Made by a program: the position numbers and the translations under genes
Shown: one piece after another, positions 1 through 12,174 of the stretch
Position numbering within the stretch: the stretch's first letter is position 1
Layout of the letters: the number at the start of each line of letters is the position of its first letter
Notes under the pieces: model-generated
The model's input: the letters and a program-made list of their open reading frames with translations, nothing else
Database searches by the model: none
What the model was told of the DNA's origin: nothing
Assembly: GCF_014898055.3 (NCBI RefSeq)
Contig: NW_023601104.1
Coordinates: 86,287,106 to 86,351,105, forward strand
DNA from: Talpa occidentalis
Lineage: Eukaryota > Chordata > Mammalia > Eulipotyphla > Talpidae
Direction of reading: 5' to 3'
DNA length: 64,000 bases

Positions 1-1430
1 GAAATATTTATAGATATGTATATATACACAAGTTAGCAGACACATATAAATTTCTTTGCTCTGTCAACTCAGGGGACCTAGAAGAACCAACATCATAGAA
101 GGAACAAGCCCAGATTTCATTTTCTAATATCATTCTCCAATAATAGGAACAAGGTCTCCCCAAAAGAATGGCCAACTCTAGGATTTAGGCAGGAGATTTA
201 AAAGGCGAATCTGGAGCAACCAGTAGTGTCAAAATGGACGAAAGTATTCAAAAAAAACACAATGATGGACTAGGTCAAAGGACCCTGAAACCAACCAAGC
301 CTTCCAATGGCCAAAACTGGAACAATCTGTACTGAAAGAAATACAGTAGCATTGGATTATTGCTAAAAGTATTACGTAAATATCTGTGAACCCATCCTGT
401 TATAAGTAATTTAATAAATTCATGGATGAAAAAGGCATATCTTCTATGGAGAAAAATTCCAAATAATTTACATAAATACTGTAGTCTTACAATAGTTACA
501 TAATTCCCTACTCCTTAAATGTGAGCTGCTCTTAGTGACTTTCTTCCAAAAAACACAGTATGAAAAGAGGGGAAAGTGTGACTTTATAGCAGAAAACTCT
601 GACAATACCACCTCTGCCAGGTGACCAAGGTGAAATCAAAGTGATGCCACATTGATATTATATTCTTTATATGGTGAGAATGGACTTTACCTCTGTGGTT
701 TTCATCCCCAAGACTCACAACTCCAGTCTAATCAAGAGAAAAGCATCAGAAAATTCTAAGATGTGGAAATCCTACAAAACATATGATCAGCACTCCTCAA
801 AATTGCCAAGGTCATTAAAACCAAACTAAGTCTGAGAAACTCAGAACTTAAAAGAATCTAAAAAGCCATGTCAATTAACTGTAATAATATGCTATCCCAG
901 TTGGAATACTAGAAAAGAAAAAGGTCTTTAGATAAAAAAATATGATCTGAATAACATATGTATTTTAATGAATAATAATGTACCGATAATGGTTCATTCG
1001 TTATGACAAATAGAGGACAGAGTGTGTGAAATACTGGGAAACTGTACTATTTATGTTTTTTTTTTCTATAAACCTTGAACTATTCTAAAGTAAAGAGGCT
1101 ATTTTTAAAACCATTAGAAATAATATTTTGGTCACAAAGTGTTGTCCATACATCTGAATAGTTTCTGAAAAATGGAATTACTGATTAGAAGCAAATGAGA
1201 AATAAAAGTGACTATATTGCAAATTTCATACCATTAACTTTGCACTAATTCATAAAGTCAATGACAAGTGTTTGAGAGAATCTGTCCCTCTATAGAAATC
1301 CTGAATAAAAGTGACTTAGGTCTTGAGTCTTTTTTACAGAAGCCAGCTAAGTAAAAGTGACTATTTTATTCAACTTAAAATGAAAGTAAATCAGTACAGC
1401 ACAGTGAGTAAGTGTTCAAAATGGAGTCAC
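1..1430. other. AT-rich non-coding stretch, nothing recognised
   Basis: No open frame longer than a few dozen codons looks coding, and I recognised no repeat, RNA gene or splice-like exon. A run of T at about 1059-1067 is the only simple sequence. It may hold very diverged repeats that cannot be seen by eye. Confidence 0.5.
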
Positions 1431-1439
1431 GCTGTGTCA

Positions 1440-1580
1440 ATTTGTAGATGACCCCAACCCCACCTCTATCTACCTGTTTGACTTCGAGCAAGGTACTTAG
1501 CTGCTCTAAGCCTCAATATTTCTCATGTGGAAAGTGGCAAAATCAAATAATCCACCATAGGTTTTTTACAGAAAATTTAA
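1440..1580 (+). repeat. MIR SINE fragment
   Basis: The order of motifs matches the MIR core and 3' part: a 'gacttcgagcaaggtacttag' type segment (MIR: gacc-ttgggcaagttactta), then 'gcctcaatatttctcat' and 'gtggaaagtgg'. The copy is diverged and its edges are approximate. Confidence 0.6.
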
Positions 1581-1644
1581 AAAGGTAAGCAAACAAATCA
1601 ATCAGTATAATGGTTGGTACAAAGTACTTCAATGATAGGTATTA

Positions 1645-1790
1645 CTGCTGTTTTTCAGTCATTCAATTATTTAACAAATATTTATTGAAAACTCATCATG
1701 TGATTCTAGAGAGACAATGGTGGACAAGACATAATCTCTACCTCAAAGGAACTTACACTCTAGCTGTAATCAGAGAAGCACATGGAAAGT
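1645..1790 (+). repeat. Ancient interspersed repeat, probably LINE-derived
   Basis: The sequence resembles the widespread mammalian motif series 'aacaaatatttattgag...ctac', then 'gtggacaagac' and 'ggaacttacactctag'. I associate this with old LINE-type repeats but cannot give a secure family name. Confidence 0.4.
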
Positions 1791-2659
1791 TAACAATGTG
1801 TGGGTAAGTGTGAGAATAGGCTAAGAACAAGCTGCAGTGGAAGCACATGACATAAACAGGAAAGCAGTCTTGGGGAACAGGACAGTTAAGACAGAATCCA
1901 AAGGATTTGTAAGATTTAGCTCAGTGGTGCGCTGGAGCTGGCAGAAATCAAGTCTTTCCAATTCCCTGTTCAATGACATCACATTGGCAGTTCGAACTCA
2001 GTGAAGGTGAGAGTATTTATAGGATGGAGACATCAAGTACTGTAAAAGGGGCTCTCCTTCCTCACCCCAGAAGTGTAGTGCTGCTTTAGCATTTGGCAGG
2101 AGAAATGCAGAAGGAGACAAGGAGCATAATGAACTAGAAGAACTGAAAGGAGTTTGGCCAATTCAGAGTGTGAAGTGTCACAAAGAGGTAGGTGGGAATC
2201 AGATCATGGATGTAGGTCAAATTCAGGGGTTTAGAATTTACCTGGAAATGGAGCCACTGCAGGGTACGTACAGTGCAGGGGGTGGAACATAGTTTGCCAG
2301 ATTTCCTCTGACGTGAAAAGTTTGAGTAAAATTGGAAACATTGATAGATGTGGGGTGCTTAAAGTTTGGAGACACAGACAACTTGGATTTGATCACTGTC
2401 TGGATGTAAGTGAAGTGTCATTAACATTTGACATACTAAATGCCTTTTTTTTTTTTAATTTTCTACCTAGATTGTTCTTAAGTTAGTTCTTTTACAAATT
2501 GTCAAAACTAGTAGACTATGACTTAGCATCTTTGACAGTTTATTACAATTCTAGTAGTTGCTAGAAAGTTTTCTTCTTTCTGGCCAATATTTAGTTGGAG
2601 AGCAGTACCACAGACAGATATAAATGAAGAACTCGTTGGAGTAAACAAGGTAAGAAAAA

Positions 2660-3520
2660 GGGGTCTGAACCCAATTCCAGTGTGTGGAGGGACTTCCCCC
2701 CTCCCATTATCAAGTCCCCATGAGACAATTTAACCTGATCCCGGCACTATCTGCCTAGAAACCATGTCCGGTATCACAGTTGAAGGCCTTAGTCCCACAA
2801 CACTGACTCTCCCCCCAGTTCAGAACCCAGTCAAGTCCAGGCCCACACCTGTGCTTCTGACTGTCTACACGTAAGAGGTTCCAGTGACCCACATCTTGGT
2901 TCAATTAATTTGCTAGAGTGTCTCACAGAACTCAGGGAGATAGTTTATGTACATTTATTCATTTATTGTAAAATGATATTATAAAGGGTACAGATAAAGA
3001 GCCAGCTGAGAGACATATGCAGGGCAAGGTATGTGGGCAGAGGATGGAGCTTCCACGCCTTCTCTGGCTTCCTCCCTCCCAGTACCAACATAAGTTCACC
3101 AACCCAGAATCTCTCTGAACTTGATACTTTGGGAATTTTCTGGAGGATTCGAATTGGCATGAGTGATCATTAATTTCATTTTCAGTCCTTCTCAAGAGAA
3201 TGGGGAATAGGGCTAAGAATACTTAATTCCTAATCATGGATTATCTTTCCAATGACCAGCCCTCACCCAGGATTCACTGAAGAGCCCATCCAGAATTGCT
3301 TCATTAGAACAAAAGACACTCTGTCAATCAGGAAATTAAAAGGATTTCAAGAGCCCTGAGTCATGAACCAAGGTCAAAGAAAAATAACGGAATATAAGAT
3401 ACTCCTGGTGCTCTTTTTGCTCAGCTAAGAACAAGGGTTTTGGGACTCTGTGCCAGGAACTGGGCAAGAGAGACCAATATATATTTGTTTTTTTTCTATT
3501 ATCAATGAGAAGGAACAGTG
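2660..3520 (+). mobile_element. Solo LTR-like element (ERVL/MaLR-type), old
   Basis: Several landmarks occur in the order of a common mammalian endogenous-retrovirus LTR: 'aatttgctagagtgtctcac', 'agaactcagggaga', 'ggcaaggtatg', 'ggagcttccacgcc', 'caaaagacactc', then a distal 'agggttttgggactctgtgc' and 'ccaatatatatttg'. No internal gag/pol reading frame flanks it, so it is probably a solo LTR or isolated fragment. The distal segment seems present twice (about 3335-3395 and 3425-3510). The family name is not assigned and the edges are approximate. Confidence 0.55.
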
Positions 3521-4305
3521 GCTTTGTCTTGGGTGGTAGTTGTGATTGTAATAAATTGAACTGGAAAATATTTAGGAGGTAGTTCAAGGTGATAGAATGA
3601 ATGAAGAGAGTGAGGGCAAAGGAAAACTCAATGATACTTCAGTAAATACTTCAGGATTTGCCACTGAATTTGAATCTGATGTTCTAACATACATTAGGAA
3701 TTGGTGTAAATTATCAAGATGATGATGGTTTAAGATAAAGACACTGATGGAGGGCTACACAGTTAGAATCATTATAGAGTTGGCTTAGGCTGAGAATCAA
3801 CTACATTTTTCACTGAGTATATATGGAGATGCAGAAGAAAGAAAGGCTGATTTGGCTCTGAGATATCTTGCATGGATGCCTGGAAAGATGAACTTCTATT
3901 TATGGTAGCAGAAGACTGGAAAGAAGCAGGGGAAAGTAACATACTAGTTGGTACAAGTTGAGTCAGCATTACCTGAAATTTTTAGGCCAGAAATTAAGAG
4001 GGGAGATCGAGGAGGTGTCTAGAAAGAAATTTGTCTGCAGGTCACAAAATAACTAGCTGAACCTCCTGACCCAACAAATATCAAGTCATCTAGAATCTGT
4101 GGTCTGTAACATTCCCAGGCAGTTAGCTTGCTTTTTGTGGTCAAAAGAGTTGGGTTAGGGATGATTATTTAATTTGATGTAATTTCAATCCCATTTCCAA
4201 TATTTGGCAGTCTTAGGTACACAGACATGAATGGAGAGCACATTTTCTCACTTATGGAGTTTCTATAAGCCTGATAGTGAGTGACAGTATTTTATCTAAT
4301 CTCCA
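3521..4305. other. Non-coding stretch, nothing recognised
   Basis: This is AT-rich sequence with no coding-like open frame. I recognised no repeat family here. Confidence 0.4.
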
Positions 4306-4311
4306 GTCAAG

Positions 4312-4440
4312 CTCTCAATCTTTAATTTGCATAAAAATTACCTCTAGTGGTTGTTATAAATACAGATACCTAGATCCCTTACCTTTAAGATTCTGATTCA
4401 GCAGTAAATTGCCTGTTTAACAAGAACTCAAACTATGTAA
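4312..4440 (+). repeat. MER5A-like hAT (Charlie) fragment
   Basis: The fragment follows the MER5A pattern: 'gctctcaatctttaatttgc', then 'aaaaattacct', 'gttgttataaatacagat', 'cctagatccc', 'ttctgattcagcag' and 'aacaagaactc'. It is strongly diverged, consistent with an old non-autonomous DNA transposon. Confidence 0.6.
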
Positions 4441-5190
4441 CAGAGACTCCCCAGAAAAAAAAGGAAACTACAAGAATAAGAAACTATAAGAATTTCTACC
4501 ATGTACAAGGACTTCTCTTTAAGTCATGAAATGGGTCACAAAGAAATGTAGTTTCTATTACTCATCTAGAAATGGTAGCATGAATATTTCAGTAGTAACA
4601 AAAAGAACTTTGCAAGAAAGACATTAGGAATCACTACAACTGATTTGAGTCCTCTTTGAATACCTGTGACTATATGTTTTGGGGAGCATGGAGGGATTTT
4701 ACCACAACAGTTTTGTGATAATGAAGGACTTTTTTCTGTTGCTATATCCTTCTTTTGCCTGTTTTATAGTAAACACTAGGAAAAATATAAAACAAACAGC
4801 TATTTACAGTTCAATGAATCTTTTCCTTGTACTTATTATAATGATGTTGTTGAGGACATTGATAAGTCCTCAATAGCAAGTGTCCTCTCTTTGAGGATTC
4901 TAGAGAAAGGTCCTATCTAGTGTTAGTATTAGCAATAGCTATGCTGTCTCTAGGAATACCATCAATCTTAATCTTACATAAAATCTAAATTATCCCAGTT
5001 ACCCAATGCCCTGTAGGGAATGTCTGCTATACTTCTCAGAATCAAATTATCTGGGATGAGATAGAGTTGATCATTCTTTATGGTATTAATACACTTTCAT
5101 AACAAGATGAGGTATTCATAACAAGGTACAAATTAATAAGCATTTGAATGCTATCTTTAAAATTTCCAAAGGGTATCACATATATCTTCT
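4441..5190. other. Non-coding stretch, nothing recognised
   Basis: No convincing coding frame or repeat was identified. The short open frame at 4679-4876 shows no recognisable domain. Confidence 0.4.
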
Positions 5191-5194
5191 TAAA

Positions 5195-5335
5195 TCTTAA
5201 CTGCTGTAAAATACTCATTATTTTAACAATGAAAGATTGAGAGTCAGAGCAACTAAGTGATTTTCCTGAGATCACACAACTTAGTAACTAGTAAACTAGA
5301 ATTTTAACACACAAATTTTGACTCCAAATTGACTT
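5195..5335 (-). repeat. MIR SINE fragment (antisense)
   Basis: On the + strand it reads like the reverse complement of MIR: 'tattttaacaatgaaagatt', 'gagtcagagcaactaagtga', 'cctgagatcacacaacttag' and 'actagaattttaacac'. These correspond to the MIR box '...gaggaaactgaggc..aagtgacttgccc..'. Confidence 0.65.
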
Positions 5336-5705
5336 CTCGTTCTGCTACCTGTACAAAAAAAGGAAAATCCTTTTTTATTATGCTCAGCAATTTATTAAAG
5401 TATGCAGATATAGACATGTATAAAATTATAGTTAATCCTCCACCAATCCTGAGAAATAATTGCTTATATTTATCCAAATGTTTCACAGATCTGGGACACT
5501 CTAAAGTTTCAGGACTTATCCAAAGTCAGCACAAATCATGAAACAGGAATCAAACCCAAAACTCGTACCACCCAATTCTGAGTTTGCCCTTGAACTACTT
5601 CTGATGCTATGCTCTCAAGTAAACTGCTCATCCCTTTATTAGACCATGAGCTCTACCAGGAAGAAGCCAGCAACTGAAATGCCAAAATTCTCCTAATTCC
5701 GTAAC

Positions 5706-5784
5706 TGTTAATTATATATATTATATATTAAAATATTATTATTATTATTATATATTAAATTATATATATTATATATTAAAATAA
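5706..5784. repeat. AT-only imperfect palindromic repeat
   Basis: A unit 'aattatatatattatat' followed by 'attaaaata' occurs twice, on either side of a short (TTA)n run. Almost every base is A or T. It could form cruciforms. It is probably an expanded microsatellite. Confidence 0.8.
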
Positions 5785-6875
5785 CAAAACAGTCAGAGGA
5801 CATGAAGCCACATCCACCCCTTACAACACAGAGATATAAATAAATGTGCACTGGGCTGTTTAGGGGAAGGTGGACAACACGGAGATTCCAAGAGCACCAG
5901 GAACAGAGGCAATGCACCTGTGAGAAAAGAGTCTGGAAGCAGAAACTTGGGTAGCCAGTCTTGCCACCCTCACAATCTTGTCCAAAGAGAGACTCGGAAA
6001 TGAAGAAGACCCTTTGCCTCTCTTTTGGGAAATGAGAAAATGAAAAAAATAGTTAAATGCACGAGTCTCCAGTGGTATTACTTTGTCAAGTGCTTGAATT
6101 CCCTTCTAATATGTCACTTTCTTAAAATAACTATCTGAAAAAAGTCAATGAAAATTTTTCAGCACACCCCCCAAAAATATGTGTATATACTGGCTTTAAT
6201 TTCACCTGTCAGCGCTTATTGGAGCTACAAGTTTTATTTCTAAGCAGATTGTCCTGGTGGGCCATTATAGATGGTGCTGGGGTATGAATAGGGCTAAGTG
6301 GAAATGCAGGGCTAATCTGTCAGGTCCAACAAAGATAAATCCCCCAGCAGCACTACCATATTTCACAGTGCACGGTGTTGACTACAGATCTCCCGACATG
6401 ATAAATTTTATGGCCAAATGTGGAGGCACTTTGCAGCCCTGGGTCTACTAAGAATGGTTGGTCCCTCTCTGATAGGGTCAATTGTGATAAATTGCCCATT
6501 GAACTCCCCATGAAATATGACATTTCAGGTTAACCAAGTTCTCTTTGATGTGCATGTCCCAGTTAGCCTCAAGACATTTACAGAAGAGCTTTTCTAGTGA
6601 GATGGTTGAAATGGCACAAGATACACCCTTCTCGTCTTTCTTACTACACTGTCAGCAATGAAGAGAAAAGTTGCCGAATCTCATTCCTGGTAACGCTGTG
6701 GAGAAATTTCCTTTTGGAGTAGCATGAGGTGGAGGACACAGACCACAAGAAAAAATACCATCACTTGCTCAATCTCCTGTATCTTTTGTTAATTCTCCTA
6801 GTAAAGGGCCACAACTAGGTTTTATTTTTGGGTTATCTCTCCTCATACATAAAAATCTGAAGAGCCAGTGCACTG
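5785..6875. other. Non-coding stretch, nothing recognised
   Basis: I found no repeat or gene that I can name. The short frame at 6257-6451 has no recognisable domain and no splice or promoter support. Confidence 0.4.
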
Positions 6876-6879
6876 AGGC

Positions 6880-7005
6880 TACAGTCCTTGAGTCATTTAT
6901 TTAATCTCTCTAGGCTCCATTTTCCTCATCTGAAAAATGGGACCTCACAGGTCTGTGATGATTATTCAATTGGAGCCATATAAAATGCTTATAGTATTCC
7001 ATGTT
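6880..7005 (+). repeat. MIR SINE fragment
   Basis: MIR landmarks in order: 'gagtcatttatttaatctct', 'ctccattttcctcatctg', 'aaaaatggga' and 'tgatgattattcaattgg', then 'ataaaatgcttatag'. Confidence 0.65.
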
Positions 7006-7009
7006 ATTT

Positions 7010-8085
7010 TGGTATTCAAAAAATGGTGACCAGTTAGTACATGGACTGTTATATAGTGAAATAGTTAAAATTTTGACTATCTCACCTTTTCCTATAGCTG
7101 GACCTACTTTCCTAAAATGACAGGTAGAGATTGTGTAGTGTTAATCAGTATATCACTATTTCCATTATTAGTTTGTTACTATCATATCCACACATAATAG
7201 CATCTTACACTCTTCCCTCTAGTTAATTAGTCCCACATCCATTTTCCTCCTGAGTAAACACAAACACACACTCCACACACTTCAATCACTACACAAATCA
7301 ATTCCATCTGCTCAATATTCTGCATCATAGCCTTTCTTTTCCATTCCTATTACAATTGTATATGGGATGTGTTCAATGAAATCTCACTGATTATGATGTG
7401 ACTGAATATGAGGATAATGGCCATAGATTAGTAAATTATGATTAATATTCCTAAAGAATATAAATAAGCCACACACACTTCATTCATCTACCATATATCA
7501 GACCCTGAAAATACTCTGTTAAACCGAAAACTATGTTATAACATATCAAAATTGTATCTGCACTCAAATTCAGGCAAAATTTCAATTATCCTACAGTCAG
7601 GTCATACGAGGTTCATTTTGTAAGAAAACAATCACTTATAGAAAGTAGTTATGATTTGCTTTCCATTTCTAGGACTTTAGTCTATAGATGCATCTTTCTA
7701 GCATGATTCCCTCATCTGACTGAGGGAATTTACTAAAGAGCCTCAAAGGCATGCTCTGATATTCTATATAACAAAGTTATAAAAAACTCCCTATGACTAT
7801 GGCTTAGGGAAAGGTGAACAGCCTGGAAATATAATGCATTCTAAAATAATAACTAGAAGGATTTCACAAAATTGATTGTCTCTGGGTGGTCAGCTTGTGG
7901 ATGAATTTTATTATTACTTGAAAGTAATGTTCCCTGTCTCTCCCTGTCTTTTCTGTTTGGTTGCACGACTATTATACGGGCTGCCAAAAGAAGTAAAATG
8001 TGACCAGCTTTCCTAGAACGCTAAGGCTGGAGATTTTCTGAGGGGCTATTCCTGGCTCCCCAATAATTGATGGGGTCAAATGAGC
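7010..8085. other. Non-coding stretch, nothing recognised
   Basis: AT-rich sequence without a plausible exon. A small inverted repeat 'ccctca...tgaggg' lies near 7710-7727 and is too short to interpret. Confidence 0.4.
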
Positions 8086-8087
8086 AA

Positions 8088-8335
8088 CAACTAATGCATA
8101 ATGGAAAAACCACAGACTTTAGAATTCAAAAACTGTATTTTAAGTTCCATTTTTTCCCTTCAGTTTTACATCCACCCAAGGACAATTCACATATCCTCTC
8201 TAAGGTTCAGGTTCAGCATCTATAAAATACAGACCTTCAAAACGGGCAGGCACAACCCTAAGCTGTCTATATTCATGCAAAATAGGTATTGTTACACCTT
8301 ATTTTCCAGATGAGAAGACACAGACTCAGTAAGGT
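8088..8335 (+). repeat. MIR-derived sequence, possibly two facing fragments
   Basis: The left part (to about 8235) reads like sense MIR: 'ggaaaaaccacagactttag', 'aaggttcaggttcagcatct' and 'ataaaatac'. The right part (8290-8335) reads antisense: 'ttattttccagatgagaaga' and 'cacagactcagtaaggtt'. The two may be separate insertions. Confidence 0.5.
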
Positions 8336-8756
8336 TAAAAGAGATTGCATGGATGAAAGTATGCTATAAATCCCATAGTACTATGTGCATTTTTGTGGCA
8401 GTTGGTGTTGCAACTAGATCATCCCATCCGAATATTTGGGCTGGTTGATTATAGCGATATAGACAAACTAAACTGATTATGAGCCCATGTTTTTATTCTC
8501 TTTGATGTTATACAAAGACAAAAAAAATCAAGGAGAGTTGCACTTGCTTTTTCCACTAAAATCAAACAGGAAATGGAATAGTCTACATTTATCTTATTCA
8601 CCAATGCGTGTGTCTACATGTAGGACAGTGGCTGGCAAACAGCATGAGTTCAGTAAGTAGAGAAAAATCCTTCCAAAAAGTGATGTGAGTCTGACTGTTT
8701 ACTTGCAATAAAATGTATGATCACATTACTAAAGATTTATAAAAAGCCTACATGAT

Positions 8757-9490
8757 TTGCCAGTGGGGAACTGCAGAGTGTGCAGTCCAAATCCATGGAG
8801 TCCCAAGACCACCAAGACCCACTGTTACTGGGCAAAGGATCTAAAAACGATCGCTGAGTCAGAACTTCTCTCTCTGGTTTTGAGTCCAGCCACCCTCTGC
8901 CACAAATGCAAACAAAAGGGTGCAGCAAAAGGGAAAATCAGTTTCTATTAACCAACAGGTTAGAGAGACCAAAAGAAGGTCTACCTACTGACGAATGGCG
9001 GCAAGTGGAGCAGCAGCTACAGAAGCTGGTAGGTTGCAGCAGAGACCTATGGCTGCTGAGGTTAGGGGGTTCCCCCTACATGGGAGGACATTTGCTGGGT
9101 GGAGTCTGCTTCCATAGCAGTTCCCTCGATAAAGAAACAAGCCATGCACATCACTGTGTTTTAAAGGCTCACAAAATGCTCGGCTCAGCCACCTTCTCAG
9201 CAGGCCCCTTGTTCTGGAGGTCAGGAGCACAGTGTAGACCACAGCACTGCATAGCCAGGGGTCCCTCCATCTTGGGCAGTTTGGGACATCTGGGGGTAGA
9301 GTATGGTCCCACATTTGCACCAGGCAGCTGCACCACCACTTGGTAGTTATCTGCTCTGCCTTAAATATCAATCCTGGCTCTTCTGGCTGGCAGAGGTCCC
9401 CAATACCAATAATAGATTTGTTCTTGGTTTTTTTTTGGACCCAATCCAGGTAGGAATGGAAGAAATATGAAGAGCCAGCCTCCATACTTC
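8757..9490. other. GC-richer unclassified block, possibly LTR/ERV-like relic
   Basis: This block is clearly richer in G and C than its surroundings. It contains the longest non-SINE open frames in the window: 8985-9485 on the minus strand (166 codons) and 8906-9346 on the plus strand (146 codons), which overlap each other. Neither translation shows a domain I recognise, and the fact that both strands are open argues for composition rather than coding. The texture (multi-copy looking, GC-rich, embedded in AT-rich DNA) suggests an old LTR retrotransposon relic. I could not match it to a family. Confidence 0.4.
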
Positions 9491-9867
9491 ACAGGAAAAT
9501 ATTTCCCTTTTATTTCTTCTCCTGAATTCACCTTCCCCTTCCTATATAGTCCCCACTCTTCACCTTTACTAGAGCTGAAGACCTTTAATCAAGACCTAGG
9601 CAGAGAACCACTCTCAATTTCCAATTACTAATCACTGTGTCTTACTGTATTTTATTTTTGGTAAATTCAATGACTCTACAGCCAAAAAGATGACCTAGAT
9701 AAATCAAGGTATAGTTGTGGTATATTTAATGGAATAAATGAAACTGGTATGTACTAGGGAAAAGGGTATTTCTAATAAAATTTGGGGTTTTTCCCCAAAC
9801 CAGAGAAGTGAAAAAGAAATCAAAGAAGAGGCTTACCGAAAAAAGAGAAAATGAAGATCTCCATAAG

Positions 9868-9907
9868 AGGGTTCACAAAAAGCTCGGCTCAGCCACCTTC
9901 TCAGCCA
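9868..9907 (+). repeat. Short direct duplicate of part of 9166-9201
   Basis: The string 'gctcggctcagccacctt' followed by 'ctcagc' occurs at both 9178-9201 and about 9880-9903, preceded in both by 'tcacaaaa' and one variable base. About 34 bases agree with two or three differences, while the surrounding sequence is unrelated. Confidence 0.75.
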
Positions 9908-10790
9908 CCTTGACCCAACTGTGTCTTTAGAGACAAAACACATTTTAAGAAATAAACTGACCCACATAAAAAAATCCCCTAAACAAAAATTTTAAGTCCT
10001 GACTTCGCTAAGAAATCAACTATTTTTCAATGAATACTACTTCTACAATTCTTACAACATGCATGAGACAGAGTCTATTTTGTGGTTCGTTAATTGGATC
10101 AGTTTATTCTTCATTATAAGCACAAGAATATACAATGTTTTATACTCCAAATTTGTGGGAATTTTCCCATACCTGCCCCATCAAATTGCAGTTGGCTACC
10201 ATCTTAGCTTAATAAATTTATGAGCTGTGAGCTTCTATGACTACTAACATCTGTCTTGATTTTCCCTGGGCCCAAAGCAATGATGGTTGAGAAGAAATTC
10301 ATGTATGTTTGGCTTTGGAATACTGTGGTAGCCTCATGAGACTACAGCAAAAAGAGAGAGAAGATTTCTGTTTCCTTCAGCTTTTATTTTAATAAGACTC
10401 CAGGCTGACATAATTCTCCAACCAAATGGGACCATTTTAAATACCAGGATATGGTGATTTTTTTCTTACTATTTGATTTTAATATTTAATTTTTTTATCC
10501 AGAAACCTTAAAGCACCATTCAGTAAATATTTAATGGACTGCTATACTATGGGAGGTACAAAGCTAAATCTTGAAGACAAAGAAAAACCATCCAGTTATA
10601 CCATATGTAAATACACGTGTATGTACATGTGTATAGATATACTTTACATATAATGTAAATACATTATATATATGAACATATATAATCACAATACATGGCA
10701 GCACATAGAGTCAAAGAGGGTAAAGGCATTATGTAAAAAGGGTGACCATAAAAATAATGGAAGTATGGAAGAAGAATTAAAGACAGAGCT
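9908..10790. other. AT-rich non-coding stretch
   Basis: Nothing recognisable apart from alternating purine-pyrimidine AT sequence at about 10600-10690. No coding-like frame. Confidence 0.4.
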
Positions 10791-10798
10791 CAGAATTG

Positions 10799-10831
10799 GA
10801 ACACACACACACACACACACACTCACACACA
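10799..10831. repeat. (CA)n microsatellite
   Basis: A run of CA dinucleotides with one T interruption near its right end. Confidence 0.95.
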
Positions 10832-10965
10832 ATAGATGAGGACTTCAACTCATGGAGGAATGGGGGTTGGCAGATATTTCACAAACTAGTCCACTTGGGA
10901 AATATAAAGACACCTTTATAAATAGTACCGAGGTCCCAAATTTTAGAAATGCATCTGTAATACAT

Positions 10966-10997
10966 GAATAAAATAAAAAAATAAAATAAAATAAAAC
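10966..10997. repeat. (AAAAT)n simple repeat
   Basis: Repeated 'aataaaataaaa' units. It could be the degenerate A-tail of a retroposon, but no body was recognised next to it. Confidence 0.8.
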
Positions 10998-11054
10998 TTA
11001 CAAGTTTGTGGTCAGAATTAAATCAAATAATATATGTAAAGTGCCCAGTACAGA

Positions 11055-11395
11055 ATTCTCTGCCTTTTTTTAAATTGTAGACTTTTTATTTAACCTTCAC
11101 TTTTGAAAGATAATTTAGATGATTATTTCATGTTTGCAGATTTTGTTTTCTTTCAGAACTTTGAGTATGTAAATCCCACTGCTTTCTGGCTCCCTTGTTT
11201 CTGATGAGGTATGAGAAATTTATCATTTTCGATGAGCTGTAAGTCATTCCTTTCTATGTTGTTGAGTCATTTTTCTCTTACTTCTTCCGAGTTTCTGTTT
11301 TACACTTGGTTTTCAAAGTTTAAGTATGGTAAATGCAGGAGCAATTTTCTGTCTGTCCTTCTTGGGGTTCTTTGTGATGCTCATTCTGCCATTCT
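11055..11395. mobile_element. Old LINE-1-like fragment
   Basis: The run of motifs 'cagaactttgagtatgtaaa', 'cccactgctttctggctccc', 'ttgtttctgatgaggtatga', 'ttggggttctttgtgatgct' follows a segment seen in old mammalian L1 copies. It is strongly diverged and has no long open frame. Family and strand are not assigned. Confidence 0.45.
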
Positions 11396-11639
11396 GAAAA
11401 TGACTGGTTCAGTCCCTATATTTTAAGTAATGGTCAAGTCAATCCAAACCTCAATCTTGAAATGTAGCTTAGAATCATTTTTCACCTTTGGTGATTGTAT
11501 TTTTCTTGACTATTTTCCTCCACCAACCACTTTACAAATTACTTCACCAATATCATATTTACTTCCTCTCAAAACTCAGACAGAATGGATACATGGCTCT
11601 TTGCAGTAAAGAAATAATTTGTAAATTCATTGATTGCAT

Positions 11640-11905
11640 TTAATGAGAGCTAAGCATTTAAGCATTTATGGATCACTTATGCCTACTAACTTTCAAGTAT
11701 CTTGCTAAGTACTTTGCAAATATCTACTTATGTAGCCTTCATCACTCACCTATGAGCTATATACTAACATTATTCCATTTTACAGGTGAGGGAAAGTGCA
11801 ACTCAGTAGGATTGAGTAACTTGTCCTAAGTTGCCCAGTTAACTCTAATGAGTGAGCATGGAATCAACCCGTCTGTCTGGCCTTTAAGTACTGTGTGTTA
11901 GTCTC
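11640..11905 (-). repeat. Near full-length MIR SINE (antisense)
   Basis: Reading the + strand, the reverse complement of MIR is covered nearly end to end: 'aagcatttatggatcactta', 'ttgctaagtactttgcaaat', 'attccattttacaggtgagg', 'acttgtcctaagttgcccag' and 'gcatggaatcaacccgtctg'. Confidence 0.8.
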
Positions 11906-12174
11906 TCAATCTAAACATACTTATTTAATTTTGGATTTCTTTTCCCAAAGTCAAAAATTTAACTTGAAGTCTCTAGCCTTCCTTATAACTTGAATGCAAT
12001 AAGGTTTTCTTTTCTATTGGAAACTCTATTTGAACTCCCATACAAGGGGCAATATCACACAGTATGTCATGTACCATGACTTTGATAATAGGTTATGTCG
12101 ATCCAAATATAGGTTATCTCTTTGCTACCACCCTAATCTTGACAAGTAATTTAAAATCTGTGTCTTAAGAAATG

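Noticed and set aside
8985..9485. 166-codon minus-strand frame as a possible gene
   Set aside because: The opposite strand is also open for 146 codons, no domain is recognisable, and the block looks like GC-rich repeat-type DNA. No promoter or splice context.
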